From Streptomyces sp. DH12 (GTDB lineage Bacteria > Actinomycetota > Actinomycetes > Streptomycetales > Streptomycetaceae), in contig NZ_JAHWGT010000001.1 of assembly GCF_020873895.1 (NCBI RefSeq), positions 333,373-397,372 on the forward strand: 64,000 bases of DNA, written 5' to 3'. Every line of letters begins with the position of its first letter. The first letter of the stretch is position 1. Shown one piece after another: positions 54,332-63,639 of the stretch. Under the pieces are notes generated by a model. That model was not told the DNA's origin and searched no databases. It worked only from the letters and a program-made list of their open reading frames with translations. A program made the position numbers and the translations under genes.

Positions 54332-55483
54332 GTGACGGTGGAGCTGCGGGCGGTTCCGCTGGTGGGCGGGCCGGTGGAGATACGGGGTGCGTTGGACCTG
54401 GAGACCACACAGGCCGGGGTGATGCCGCGCCGGTTGCCCGCGTGGACCAAGGAGCAGTACCAGGACCCGTCGGTCTACGGGGTGACCGTGATGCCTTCGG
54501 GGGTGCGGCTGGTGTTCCGCACCGATGCGCGCACATTGGAATTCGAGGTACTCACCTCCACCGGCCGGCTCGCCTCCGACCCCCAGCCTCGCCCGACCGG
54601 GATGCTGGAGCTGCTGGTGGACGGCGCCTTGGCCGGGCGTCAGCAGGCGCCGGTGGGTAACGTGCTGCGGATGGCGGGCCCCGGGGCCGTACAGCGACTC
54701 ATCCCGGGCGAGCCAGGGACCGTACGGTTCGCCGGGCTGCCGGCCGGCATGAAAAGCGTCGAGTTGTGGCTGCCACAGCAGACCCCGACGGAACTGGTGG
54801 CCCTGCGCGCTGACGGTGACGTGCTGGCACCGCTGCCGGACGGGCGGCGCCGCTGGGTGCACCACGGCAGTTCCATCAGTCACTGCATCGAGGCTGACGG
54901 CCCGACCGGGACCTGGCCGGTGGTGGCAGCTGCGCTCGGAAGGGTGGAGGTGATCAACCTCAGCCAGGCGGGTAACGCGCTGCTGGATCCCTATGTCGCC
55001 CGGGCGATCCGCGATACGCCCGCCGACCTGATCAGTCTCAAGGTGGGCATCAACATCGTGAGCGTGTCCGCCTTCCGACTACGGACGTTCGGCCCGGCGG
55101 TACACGGATTCCTGGACACGATCCGGGATGGACACCCGGACACCCCGCTGCTGTTGATCTCTCCGGTGAGCTGCCCGGCCCTGGAGGAGACTCCCGGCCC
55201 AACCGCGACCGGCCCTGACGGGAGACTCGCCGCCCTGGGCGACCCGGCCGATGTGGCCGGCGGGGCGTTGTCGCTGGCGGTGGTCCGCGCCGAGCTGGCC
55301 CGGATCGCTGCGGCACGACAGGCGTCCGATCCCCACCTCCACTATCTCGACGGACGCGAGCTGCTCGGCCCGGACGAGGCAGACGAGCTGGCCGACGGCC
55401 TTCACCCCACCGCCACCGCATACCGTCGAATGGGCAAGCGCTTTGCAGCCCACGCCTTCACGACCGACGGTCCCTTCCGCTGA
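54332..55483 (+). CDS. SGNH/GDSL esterase with N-terminal beta domain
   Basis: A 383-residue carbohydrate-esterase-like protein. Residues 1-160 are a beta-sandwich (RLVFRTDARTLEFEVL). Residues 170-380 are the SGNH hydrolase: block I HHGSSISHC with the Ser nucleophile, block II NLSQAGN with Gly, block III LKVGIN with Asn, and block V DGLHPTATAYRRM with the Asp-His pair. This layout is that of CE2/GDSL acetyl-esterases acting on glycans or small esters. There is no signal peptide, so it is cytoplasmic. It starts at GTG 54332. Confidence 0.88.
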   Translation: MTVELRAVPLVGGPVEIRGALDLETTQAGVMPRRLPAWTKEQYQDPSVYGVTVMPSGVRLVFRTDARTLEFEVLTSTGRLASDPQPRPTGMLELLVDGALAGRQQAPVGNVLRMAGPGAVQRLIPGEPGTVRFAGLPAGMKSVELWLPQQTPTELVALRADGDVLAPLPDGRRRWVHHGSSISHCIEADGPTGTWPVVAAALGRVEVINLSQAGNALLDPYVARAIRDTPADLISLKVGINIVSVSAFRLRTFGPAVHGFLDTIRDGHPDTPLLLISPVSCPALEETPGPTATGPDGRLAALGDPADVAGGALSLAVVRAELARIAAARQASDPHLHYLDGRELLGPDEADELADGLHPTATAYRRMGKRFAAHAFTTDGPFR

Positions 55484-55492
55484 GTGAGCTGG

Positions 55493-55520
55493 GCTCCACA
55501 CCCTGCACCAAGTGTGGAGC
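55493..55520 (+). terminator. hairpin after the SGNH esterase gene
   Basis: GCTCCACAC at 55493-55501 pairs with GTGTGGAGC at 55512-55520, with outer GTGAG/CTCAC extension. Confidence 0.65.
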
Positions 55521-55804
55521 TCTCACGCTCCTCCGGCCGGAGATGAGCGGTGGGGGACTCAGGGCACTGCTCGCCTTATGAAGGATGGGTTCGTGTGATC
55601 TCTTGCGCTGGAACGTCGTTGTCTCCGTTGGGGCAGCGGTTGCGCGTGTTGCCGAGTGCAGAGCGAATCGTCGGTTACGTTCCGGCGTCTGTCTCGGCGC
55701 GCGGTTGTCCGGTCTGCTACACGACATCCCGAGGCACATCGACATGGCTGATGCCGACGCGCTCGTCGTGCTGACGGCTCCAGGGTGTTGGCGGTGTCGG
55801 CGTG
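55521..55804. other. intergenic region
   Basis: No gene. Convergent with the integrase remnant; nothing recognisable except its trailing frame. Confidence 0.3.
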
Positions 55805-56494
55805 GTCGGGGTCCGGGCTCCTTTGCCGTGGCGGACGTGGAGCTTGCCGAAGCGGCCCAGGTCCCACTTGATGTCCGCCAGATCGAGTTTGCACGCCTCG
55901 CTGACCCGTAGCCCAACCTGGGACATCAGCTTGGAGGCGGTGTAGTTCCGGGCGGTCGGGGCGAACTTTCGGCAGGTCGCCAGTTCGCCGCCCCACCCGG
56001 TGAACAGCGCGTCTTGACCTCCGGCCCGGACGGCGGAATCCGCAGTGCCGCGTCATTCGACCCGCGCGGGCGGTGCATCTCGTCGGTCGGGCACTCGATC
56101 ACCCGGCCGGTCATCCGGTGGATCTCGACCTTGTGCCGCAGCTCCAGGAACAGGAAGCTCGTGGTCAGCGCCTGGAGCGCCCCAGCCGGGTGCCGCTCGG
56201 CGAAGCCCGCAGAACCTTCCCGAAGTACGCGTCGGCGTCCGGCGGCTCCATCTCCCACAGCGGCCGACCGAACCAGGACCGCATCTGCTCCAGGTGCCCG
56301 ACGTCCCCGCGGATCGTGCCGTCCGCCAGCCCAGCCGAGGCCCGCGCCAACACGAACCCCGCCAGCACGTCGGTCTCGAACTGCTCCAGCTCCTCCGCCG
56401 TCGCCGGCGGCCGGACATCGCGCAGGTCCCGTACGACAGCCAGCGCCAACCCGAGCTCACTCACCTTCAGCACCATCGTGAACTGATCGGACAC
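55805..56494 (-). pseudogene. tyrosine recombinase/integrase remnant
   Basis: The start is intact: ATG 56494, MSDQFTMVLKVSELGLALAV, then the SAM-like core-binding domain (FVLARASAGLADGTIRGDVG; MRSWFGRPLWEMEPPDADAY). Around 56190 the frame shifts to FLFLELRHKVEIHRMTGRVI, and around 56000 again to ARNYTASKLMSQVGLRVSEA, the catalytic-domain start with the first catalytic Arg in GLRVSE. Homology ends at GRFGKLHVRHGKGA (about 55805). The HxxR and Tyr parts, about 150 residues, are absent. No attachment sites are visible. Relic of a mobile element. Confidence 0.8.
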
Positions 56495-56647
56495 AGTGAG
56501 AACGCTTCAGGAATCCCGAAGTCACGTCAGTCTGCGATCCGGTGCCGGAAGGAGGACGAACCCCCTGGTCACGAGGTCGAAGACTCAGGGAGGCTCAGAG
56601 CAACCCACGGGATGTCGCACATGCCGGACGGGCATACTTCCGAACGA

Positions 56648-58279
56648 TCAGGGGATCAACCGGGAGCGGTTCACCTTGCCGGTGTGGGTGAGCGGCAGAG
56701 CATCCCGTACGACGTACCGGCGAGGGACCTTGAACGGGGTCAGCCGGCGTTCGACGGCCGCGCGGACCTCGGCGAGCAGGGAGCCGGTGTCCCCGCGGCT
56801 GTCGAGCACCAGATAGGCGTGGAGTTCGGTGTCGCCGTTGTCGGCCTGAACGCCCACGACCGCCGCCTGCCGCACCGCGGGATGGTGCAGAAGAGCTTCC
56901 TCGACCTCGACCGGGTAGACGTTCATGCCCTCGATGATGACCATGTCGTCCTGGCGGCTGTGGTGCCACAGATCACCCTCGGGTCCCAGGGAGCAGAGGT
57001 CCCCGGTCAGGGTCCAGCCGTCGTGCAGGGCGGCGGCCTGGCATGCCGGGGCATCGAGGTAGCGGACGCCGGTGGGGCCGCACACGGCGAGCCGACCGGG
57101 CTCGCCCGGGGGCAGCGGGCTTCCGTCCGGTCCAAGGACGCGGAGCCGGTATCCGGGGACGACGCGGCCGACGGAGCCAGGACGGTGGACGTCGGGACGG
57201 GTGGCGACGAAGGCACTGAACAGCTCGGTGGTGCCGAGGATGTTGGTGAGGCGCAGGCCGGTACGGGCGAGCCACCCCTCTTCGGTGATGCGGGGCAGCG
57301 GCTCGCCGCCGACGAGGTAGCGGCGAGGGGCGTGCGCCATGGGGCGGGGGGGATGCTGCAGGGCCCACCGGTAGTAGCCGGGGCTCGCCATCACCACGGT
57401 GGCGCGGTGCCGTTCGGCGGCATCGAAGAACGCCTCGGGTCCACCGGAGGGCTGCATGAGGGCTGCGGCGCCGGTGGCGAGCACGCCCTGCACCGCAACA
57501 CCGAGAGCGGCGACGAAGGACAGGGAGGCGGTGGTGGTGACGAGGTCGCCGGGCGCGAGGCCGGTGACGTACTCACCCATCGTGGCGGCCACCGTGACCA
57601 CGTCGCGGTGGAAGTGCGCGACCGCCTTGGGCCGGCCGGTGGTGCCGGAGGTGAAGATGATCAGAGCGACGTCGTCGGCCGCAGTGTCGGCGGCGTAAGC
57701 GGCCGGGGAGCGGCGGGCGCAGCGCGCGGGCAGGTCCGCCCCGCCCTGCGCAAGACCGGTGGGGTGGGCGCTGGTGGCGAGGTGGGGGGCGACCGCGATG
57801 AGGGGGTCAAGGTGCGCCGCGGGGCCGAGGGCGTGGGTGACGCCGGCGACCTCGACGACGTCGGCCAGCTCGGCCGCCGTCATCTGTTCGTGGCCGCTCA
57901 CCACGACTCCTCCAGCCAGCAGCGTTCCCAGCCAGCATGCCGCATACCAGGGCGAGTTGGGGCCCCGGAGCAGCACGCGTGCGCCGGTTACCAGACCGAG
58001 GTCCTCGGTGAGGACGGAGGCGATTAGACGGCTGCGGTGGCGGAGCTCCCCGTACGTCCACGTCTCGTCATCGGTGACGAGGCAGCGCTGGTGGGCGGTG
58101 GCACCGTGCGCGTGGGCGAGCAGCGCGGCGGCGGCGTTGACGCGTGCCGGTGTTCGGGCGGTGCCCGCCGAGGCCAGCAGAGTGGGCCAGGGACGCAGCC
58201 GGGTCATCGCATCACGGGTGAAGGGATCCCGGTGACCACTGGGCTGCAGGCCGCTGACCGTCTGCTGATGAGTGGCCAC
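56648..58279 (-). CDS. acyl/aryl-CoA ligase of the ANL superfamily
   Basis: A 543-residue adenylate-forming enzyme. The AMP-binding P-loop is IIFTSGTTGRPKAVAHFH; LTNILGTTELFSAFV is motif A5; TGDLCSLGPEGDLWHHSRQD is A7-A8; and the C-terminal domain ends with LPLTHTGKVNRSRL, carrying the catalytic Lys. MNVYPVEVEEALLHHPAVRQ and the SRQDDMVII pattern resemble benzoate- and other aryl-CoA ligases. GTG 58279 is preferred over the ATG ending at 58294, because GAAGGGAA just before it makes a ribosome site. No carrier protein or pathway partner is adjacent. Confidence 0.88.
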   Translation of the reverse strand: MATHQQTVSGLQPSGHRDPFTRDAMTRLRPWPTLLASAGTARTPARVNAAAALLAHAHGATAHQRCLVTDDETWTYGELRHRSRLIASVLTEDLGLVTGARVLLRGPNSPWYAACWLGTLLAGGVVVSGHEQMTAAELADVVEVAGVTHALGPAAHLDPLIAVAPHLATSAHPTGLAQGGADLPARCARRSPAAYAADTAADDVALIIFTSGTTGRPKAVAHFHRDVVTVAATMGEYVTGLAPGDLVTTTASLSFVAALGVAVQGVLATGAAALMQPSGGPEAFFDAAERHRATVVMASPGYYRWALQHPPRPMAHAPRRYLVGGEPLPRITEEGWLARTGLRLTNILGTTELFSAFVATRPDVHRPGSVGRVVPGYRLRVLGPDGSPLPPGEPGRLAVCGPTGVRYLDAPACQAAALHDGWTLTGDLCSLGPEGDLWHHSRQDDMVIIEGMNVYPVEVEEALLHHPAVRQAAVVGVQADNGDTELHAYLVLDSRGDTGSLLAEVRAAVERRLTPFKVPRRYVVRDALPLTHTGKVNRSRLIP

Positions 58280-59126
58280 ACGATTTCCCTTCAAAGGTGG
58301 GGGTCTCGCGCGACGTGCGAGCGGAACGCGAGACCGCCCCGCGCTGGTGTCTCGGCGCCCAGAGCGTTCCAGGCGACCGTACGAACGTTCCGGCCGGCGC
58401 GCACGTGAGCCGACCCGTACGGGTTACTGCTTCAGCTGACACAGCAGCACGCGGTTCGCGAGGATTATGCGAGTAGGTCAGGTACACAAAGCGCCGATGA
58501 GATTGATCAAGGCCGACCAGATCGTCGGCGAATATCGGTACAGCGCCTATCGGCGAGAACGATCTTGCTTGGGCGGCGCAGTGATCTACTTCGCCGCTAC
58601 GGCTCGGTGGAACAGCTCCCGCCACAGGGCTGGTGACGGTTTGCGGTCGGAGGCTGCCCCACCCGCGAAGCGGCCCCCATAAACACCTCCCAGATCAACC
58701 GGACCATCGTGGCACGGCAGACACCCGCAACAGCGCAGGCACACGCCTGCGGCCGCTTGATTCGCCTGCGCACTGGCCAGACACCATGCGCCGCCGCGAC
58801 AAGGGCACCGACACTGAGTCCACCGGCATGAGCGTGAAGATATCGGCGCCCGGAGCCGCCCCGGGATCTCCACCGAACCTCGTCGGCCACCTACGCAGAC
58901 GCCGTGATCACCGGCTTAGCGTTAACCGCTGTACCGATGTTCCCCGAGGCCGAGGTCCCGTACGGACGTGGAAGCCCTCGATCTCACGGCCGACCGGCTG
59001 CGCCGTTTCCAGGACGCGTTCGCCAAGGTGGGCGACGACTCCCGCGTCCGGGCGAACCGCGTCCGCGCGTACCGCCACACCGGCCAGGACGACGACACCG
59101 GCGCAGTACGCCCGGTGCGCTCAGAC
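58280..59126. other. gene-free region with scattered scraps
   Basis: No intact gene. 58,440-58,580 is less GC-rich. A rightward scrap from GTG 58968 reads VEALDLTADRLRRFQDAFAK then VGDDSRVRANRVRAYRHTGQ and continues in frame into the duplicated element; copy 1 has the related SRTRADRYAG in the same relation, so both may be 3' ends of one ancestral gene. Confidence 0.4.
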
Positions 59127-59403
59127 GATCAACAGGCGCACCACCCACAGGAGCCCGGACCGCACCGCGGTCGGCAGGCCGACCACTGAGTGGACCCGAT
59201 GGCGCGCACCCGGTGCGGTGGTGCGCACCGACGACGCCCTGCCTCCGCTCCACCGAGTCGAGCCCACCGTCGGAGTGAACGCCACCGCGCTCCGCACCCA
59301 CTCCACTGAGTGAAAGCCCACCCGGCGGAGTGGACGACATCGCCGGGACGATGCCATGCATCCACCCGGTGCGTACCCGCCGCATTTCTCCTTGACCTCG
59401 TCG
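59127..59403 (+). repeat. duplicated non-coding element, copy 2
   Basis: Matches 41971-42280 in the same orientation: starts GATCAACAGGCGCACCACCC, contains ACCACTGAGTGGACCCGATG, and ends CGCCGCATTTCTCCTTGACC. Copy 1 completes this last part as a 21-bp hairpin; here the second arm is absent. It is followed, as copy 1 is, by a C-skewed tract. Confidence 0.7.
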
Positions 59404-59931
59404 GGTTCCGGGGAGCCCGGATGCCCTCCCAGGCCGGGCGCGGCCAGCAGCGGCAGCGGCAGCAGCGGCGGCGGTCGGTCGGCGGCCGGTCGCGAGGAAC
59501 GAAGGAGCAGCGCTGATGCCGTGGCGTGCCGCCGCCCCGGCCGCGGCGCCGCTGCGGCGTCCGCCCGCCCCGTCCTCCGCTGTACCGCCGCGGCCCCGTC
59601 CTCCGCTGTACCGCCGCGGCCCCGCCCCGCCACGCCCGGCGTCCCCGCGTGCTGCGCCGCGGTGCGCCCGCTGTTCGCCGAGCCGCCGCCGTGTCGCCGA
59701 CGCTGCTTGAGGGCCGGCCCGGCCCCGCGCCGTTCGGCCCCCGCCGCTCAGACCCCGCCGGCCCGCCCGCCACGCCGTCGGGGCCCGGCGGCGTAGCGGC
59801 GCCGACCCACCGCCGCCTCCGAACCACACCTGACCGGCAGCCCTGTCGCCCAGGCACCGCCACGGGCGCAGCCGTCCGAGCAGACAACCGGCCGCGAGCG
59901 CGGCGGCCCCGCTGCCCGACGTCGCCCACCA
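59404..59931. other. C-skewed tract before the terminal helicase gene
   Basis: 59440-59850 is C-rich over G by about two to one, with Pro/Arg open frames and no motif. It includes a 26-bp unit repeated in tandem at 59571-59596 and 59597-59622. It lies past the 3' end of the helicase gene. Confidence 0.45.
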
Positions 59932-62493
59932 TCAGGACCACCGCATGCCGATCGCGGACAGCAGCTCGATCCGTTCCGGTGTCAGTGCCGCGACCCGGCT
60001 GCGCTGATTCCCGATCCATGCCCCGAGCCGGAGCTCCCGTTCCTCCTGCTCCTCGCCACTGCTGCCGCCGGTGCCGCCGCTGCCGCGGCTCCCGTAGTCG
60101 CCGACGATGATCCGTTCGACCCACTTCCTGGGGACCTGAAGGTGCCCCTCGCGCTCGTAGAACTGCCGAGCGGCCTCGTAGTTCATCGCCCACTTGTCGG
60201 CCTGCGTACGGCGCGGCGGCGGCTTCTCGTCCTCGGTCGCGGGCTCGATCCCAAGGACCTGCTCGCACATCCACTGCTGCACGGTGGTGAGGTTGTCCCA
60301 GCCGAGCCGGACCGAGCGCACCCACCGGCCAAGGTCCTCGCCCTGGTGCACGACGGTGCCAGGCTCCATCGGCAGCGCCTCACCGGCGTCCAGGTGGAGC
60401 CGGACGAGGTGGAAGCACCGCTGCCACGTCACCGGCCAGGCAGGGCACCACGCCGGGTCGATGTCCTCCAGTTGCTCGCGCCGTTCCGCCGACAGCGCCC
60501 CGGCCGACGACTCCATCGGCAGCCCCTCGGCCCGCCGCTGCTCGATCTCGGCAGCCTTGCGGGCGGCGGCCCGCTGATTCTTCAACCAGACCCCCACCCG
60601 GTACCCCTGGAACGTGGCGTCCAGTGGGGCCAGGAGGTGTCCGTGTTCGGCCGCCCACCCGCGCGCGGCGGACAGGCCCTTCTCCCACGCGACGTCGAAG
60701 TGCGACCACACCATGCCCAGCTTCTCCAACTGGGCGATACGGCCCTCGTCCATCTCACCGCAGGCGTAGAAGCGCCGGTTGTCGGAGATCCACTGCCCCA
60801 GCGGAAACCCGGCGAGCGCAGCCGGCCACCCCTCGACCCCCACCGCCTGGTCCTCCTTGTCGGGCACGCGGTACGTGAACGGCACCCGCAGGTCGCCGTG
60901 CAGCCGGTTGTAGATGACGGCGGCCTCCACCCCACGCCGCCAATGCTCGTGCTCCGGATCGAGGACGCGCAGGTTGATGAACGCCGCCAGGGCGGCAGGG
61001 TCGCGTGGCGTGGAGAACTTCAGCAGCGCCCGGGCCGGCACGGACAAACCACGGTCGCTGTCGGCTCCCTCGACCTCCCCGCCACCCCGGCTCTGCACCC
61101 CCCGCACCCGGCTCTGCGCCTGCTGCTCGGCGAGCTGCTCCACCACCCGCGCATCGTGCGCCCGCAGCGCCTCCAGCAGCTTGGCCAACCCGCCGAACGC
61201 GCGGCTCGTCAGCATGTTGTCCGCCGTCTCCCCGGGCCCGAGCAGGACCGGCACCACGAGCGAGGCCATCTTGCCCTCACCGGGCTGCATCCGCAGCGCC
61301 CGCCCTACCGCCTGGACGAGGTCGGGCATGGAGCCGCGCACGTCAGCCCAGTACACGGAGTCGCAGTTCTTGATGTCGACTCCCTCGCCCAGGACCTTCA
61401 CCGAGCCCAGGAAGCCCTTCTCCACGACCGTGCCCTCCGTGGCGACACCGGCCGCGAACTCACCCAGCAGACGCCGCCGGTGGAGCGGCTTGTGATCACC
61501 GCACAGCCAGTTGGCCCAGATCGTGCGCGGATACAGCTCAGAATCACTGGCGTGCATCTGCGCGGCGACATCGGGAAGGCCGACCGCGAACGCCTCGGCC
61601 TCCTTCACCACGTGGTGGAAGACGAGCGTGCGCCTAAAGCCCTCCTCGGCCGACGCCTTGAGCAGGGCGGTCTGGAGCGCGGCGAGCCGGGCCCCGCGGA
61701 CCTCGTCCGAACGGCCCTCCACGCCCAAGAGCTGCGCGGCCTGCAGCTGGGTGTCGGTGACGTCCACGCACACCACCTGGTAGGGGGCACAGATCTCCCG
61801 GTCGATCGCCTCCGACAACGTCAGCGTGTACGCCCGGCTGCCGAACGGGCCATCCGGGTCGTCATCCATGCTCGCCACCAGCTCGCCCGGCGCACTCTCG
61901 GAGCCTTCGTCCAGCTGCCACAACCGGGGCGTGGCCGTCATGTACAACCTCCGCAGGGACGGGATGCGGGTGTTGTCGTGGACGACCGCCCACGGCTTGC
62001 CGATCCTTCCCGATGTCCGGTGCGCCTCGTCGACCACAATCAGGTCCCACCCCGGAAGCCCGGCGGCGTGCGCCCGCTCCAGGGTGCCGAGCCCGAGGGA
62101 GGCGTACGTGGCGTACACGGTGACCTTGTCGTACGGCCGCACCCACTCGACCAGCTCGTCCACGTCCGTGGTGTTGGGGAAGGGCACCTCCTCACCCCGC
62201 AGTGAGGACACCCCGACCGCCGGCCCCCGGCGGCCTGCCTCGCGCCAGGCGGCCTCGGTCTGGGCGAGCAGGTCCAAGCTGGGTACGAGCACCAGCACAC
62301 GGCCAGCGCGGAGCTCCTCCGCGCTGCGGGCCGCCACCCGGGTCTTCCCGGACCCGGTCGCCATGATCACCTGCGTTCGAAGCCCTCGCTCCGGCACCAG
62401 CGACCTTGAAGGCAATTCGAGAGCCCGAAGGACCGCGTCAATAGCTTCTCGCTGGGCGGCCTCGCGCTGATCAGCGCGGCCGGTGCTCGACAT
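59932..62493 (-). CDS. telomere-proximal DEAD/DEAH helicase (TtrA-like)
   Basis: An 853-residue superfamily 2 helicase. Motif I is IMATGSGKTRVAARSAEELR, II is VVDEAHRT, III is LYMTATPRL, and VI is LVQAVGRALRMQPGEG. From residue 560 the protein is made of helicase-associated repeats (WPAALAGFPLGQWISDNRRF; LDATFQGYRVGVWLKNQRAA; RELRLGAWIGNQRSRVAAL), ending at the stop. Helicases of this size and layout are encoded next to Streptomyces telomeres and linear-plasmid ends, where TtrA has been linked to conjugal transfer. The ATG ending at 62493 follows AGGAGAAGGTGGACC. It is transcribed away from the chromosome end. Confidence 0.88.
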   Translation of the reverse strand: MSSTGRADQREAAQREAIDAVLRALELPSRSLVPERGLRTQVIMATGSGKTRVAARSAEELRAGRVLVLVPSLDLLAQTEAAWREAGRRGPAVGVSSLRGEEVPFPNTTDVDELVEWVRPYDKVTVYATYASLGLGTLERAHAAGLPGWDLIVVDEAHRTSGRIGKPWAVVHDNTRIPSLRRLYMTATPRLWQLDEGSESAPGELVASMDDDPDGPFGSRAYTLTLSEAIDREICAPYQVVCVDVTDTQLQAAQLLGVEGRSDEVRGARLAALQTALLKASAEEGFRRTLVFHHVVKEAEAFAVGLPDVAAQMHASDSELYPRTIWANWLCGDHKPLHRRRLLGEFAAGVATEGTVVEKGFLGSVKVLGEGVDIKNCDSVYWADVRGSMPDLVQAVGRALRMQPGEGKMASLVVPVLLGPGETADNMLTSRAFGGLAKLLEALRAHDARVVEQLAEQQAQSRVRGVQSRGGGEVEGADSDRGLSVPARALLKFSTPRDPAALAAFINLRVLDPEHEHWRRGVEAAVIYNRLHGDLRVPFTYRVPDKEDQAVGVEGWPAALAGFPLGQWISDNRRFYACGEMDEGRIAQLEKLGMVWSHFDVAWEKGLSAARGWAAEHGHLLAPLDATFQGYRVGVWLKNQRAAARKAAEIEQRRAEGLPMESSAGALSAERREQLEDIDPAWCPAWPVTWQRCFHLVRLHLDAGEALPMEPGTVVHQGEDLGRWVRSVRLGWDNLTTVQQWMCEQVLGIEPATEDEKPPPRRTQADKWAMNYEAARQFYEREGHLQVPRKWVERIIVGDYGSRGSGGTGGSSGEEQEERELRLGAWIGNQRSRVAALTPERIELLSAIGMRWS

Positions 62494-62932
62494 ATGGTCC
62501 ACCTTCTCCTGGGTGCCGACCGATCGATCCAAGCGGAGAAAACCAGAAACCCGCACATGAAGGAACCACATGAACTACGGCCGGGCCGACTCGATCGACT
62601 GCTTGCCATCCTCGCCGGAACACCGGCACAGCCATGTGGAAGATCCCGCTAACGTCCCCAGAACGGCCCCTGGTGGTGTGCCCTATCTCCAGAGTCTATC
62701 CGCACTAAAAAACGAAGCACGCCGCAACCGTAGCCCGAACCCCGCCCTGACTCGACGAAACCGTTGCCCCTGCCCCACCCGATAAGCCGTTCGAGGAGCT
62801 AACGGCCATCCAGACCGTCCCCCGAAAGCCGACCCGCTATGCACCCGCGCCTGACCTGACCACCCGCCCCCAGCCCCCTCTTCCACTTGCCACCGCCCGG
62901 TGAGCAGCGCGGATCGGGGTACACGGGCCGAC
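62494..62932. other. divergent promoter region of the helicase gene
   Basis: About 440 bases without a gene. 62,640-62,730 is less GC-rich (CTATCTCCAGAGTCTATCCG; CACTAAAAAACGAAGC) and likely contains promoters. Confidence 0.4.
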
Positions 62933-63223
62933 ATGGCACCGAAGAGTGAGCACCTCATGTCCCTGCGGGCCGTGCGGCAGCTGCGCCGCGTCCGCACCTT
63001 CTACATGGCAGGCGCCCTGCTGTGGGCGGCCGCCGCGGCTTGGACGGGACAGGCCAACCCCGGGAGTCGGCAGATGTGGATCTCCCTGCTCCTCCTGGCG
63101 GTCTTCACCGGCCTGCTCGGCGCCGCCTCCCTGTGGTTGCAGCGCCTCCAGGCTGCCCCAGGACGCAAGTCGGCACATCACGCCGCCCGACGAGCCATCG
63201 CCCCGCGCCACGCAAACGCCTGA
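62933..63223 (+). CDS. small subterminal membrane protein
   Basis: A 96-residue protein with two membrane helices (FYMAGALLWAAAAAW; MWISLLLLAVFTGLLGAASL) and a basic tail (HHAARRAIAPRH). The start may be ATG 62933 or, with slightly better upstream sequence, ATG 62957 (MSLRAVRQLRRVRTF). There is no known family. It is divergent from the terminal helicase gene and upstream of another small gene in the same direction. Confidence 0.6.
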   Translation: MAPKSEHLMSLRAVRQLRRVRTFYMAGALLWAAAAAWTGQANPGSRQMWISLLLLAVFTGLLGAASLWLQRLQAAPGRKSAHHAARRAIAPRHANA

Positions 63224-63297
63224 GCCTGGCATGCGCAAACCTGGATGATGCGGGAAGCAGGACGACGTTCAAGCTCCGTCCCATGCGAGGAGTCGCC

Positions 63298-63606
63298 ATG
63301 ACCACCTTTGTCATCACTGTTCCCGGCACCTTCATCTCGGGCATCACCGACTCCGCGCGCTCGGCTCTCGAGCGAAGGCTGTCCTCACAGCACACGGACG
63401 TCAGCGAGAGTGAAGGTCTGAATCTCCTCACACTGAACGAGGACGGCACCTTCTCTGTCCGCCTCGAGGTCGACGCCCCAGATCGGTACGAAGCCGAGCT
63501 GGACGCCACAAGGCTCGTCTCAGCCGCGCTGAAGGAGGCAGGGATCGCGGAAGGTGACGCCCCGCTGGGTCCGCCGGCCGTCACCGGTATCGACAGCGAC
63601 CTCTGA
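63298..63606 (+). CDS. last gene before the telomere, hypothetical
   Basis: A 102-residue acidic soluble protein: MTTFVITVPGTFISGITDSA, then LERRLSSQHTDVSESEGLNL, ending PAVTGIDSDL. CGAGGAGTCGCC precedes the ATG, a convincing ribosome site. No motif or membrane segment is seen. The pattern of alternating strands and helices would fit a small alpha-beta fold. It reads toward the chromosome end and stops about 40 bases before the palindromic zone. Confidence 0.65.
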   Translation: MTTFVITVPGTFISGITDSARSALERRLSSQHTDVSESEGLNLLTLNEDGTFSVRLEVDAPDRYEAELDATRLVSAALKEAGIAEGDAPLGPPAVTGIDSDL

Positions 63607-63639
63607 CCCTTCTCATTGCAGGCGGTCCATGCCAGGCGT

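Noticed and set aside
59571-59622. Two tandem 26-bp units as a CRISPR or iteron array
   Set aside because: Only two adjoining copies without spacers, within low-complexity C-rich sequence; no cas or replication initiator gene nearby.
60142-62205. A 687-codon rightward open frame opposite the terminal helicase
   Set aside because: No domain is visible, and the minus strand has all helicase motifs and a good ribosome site.
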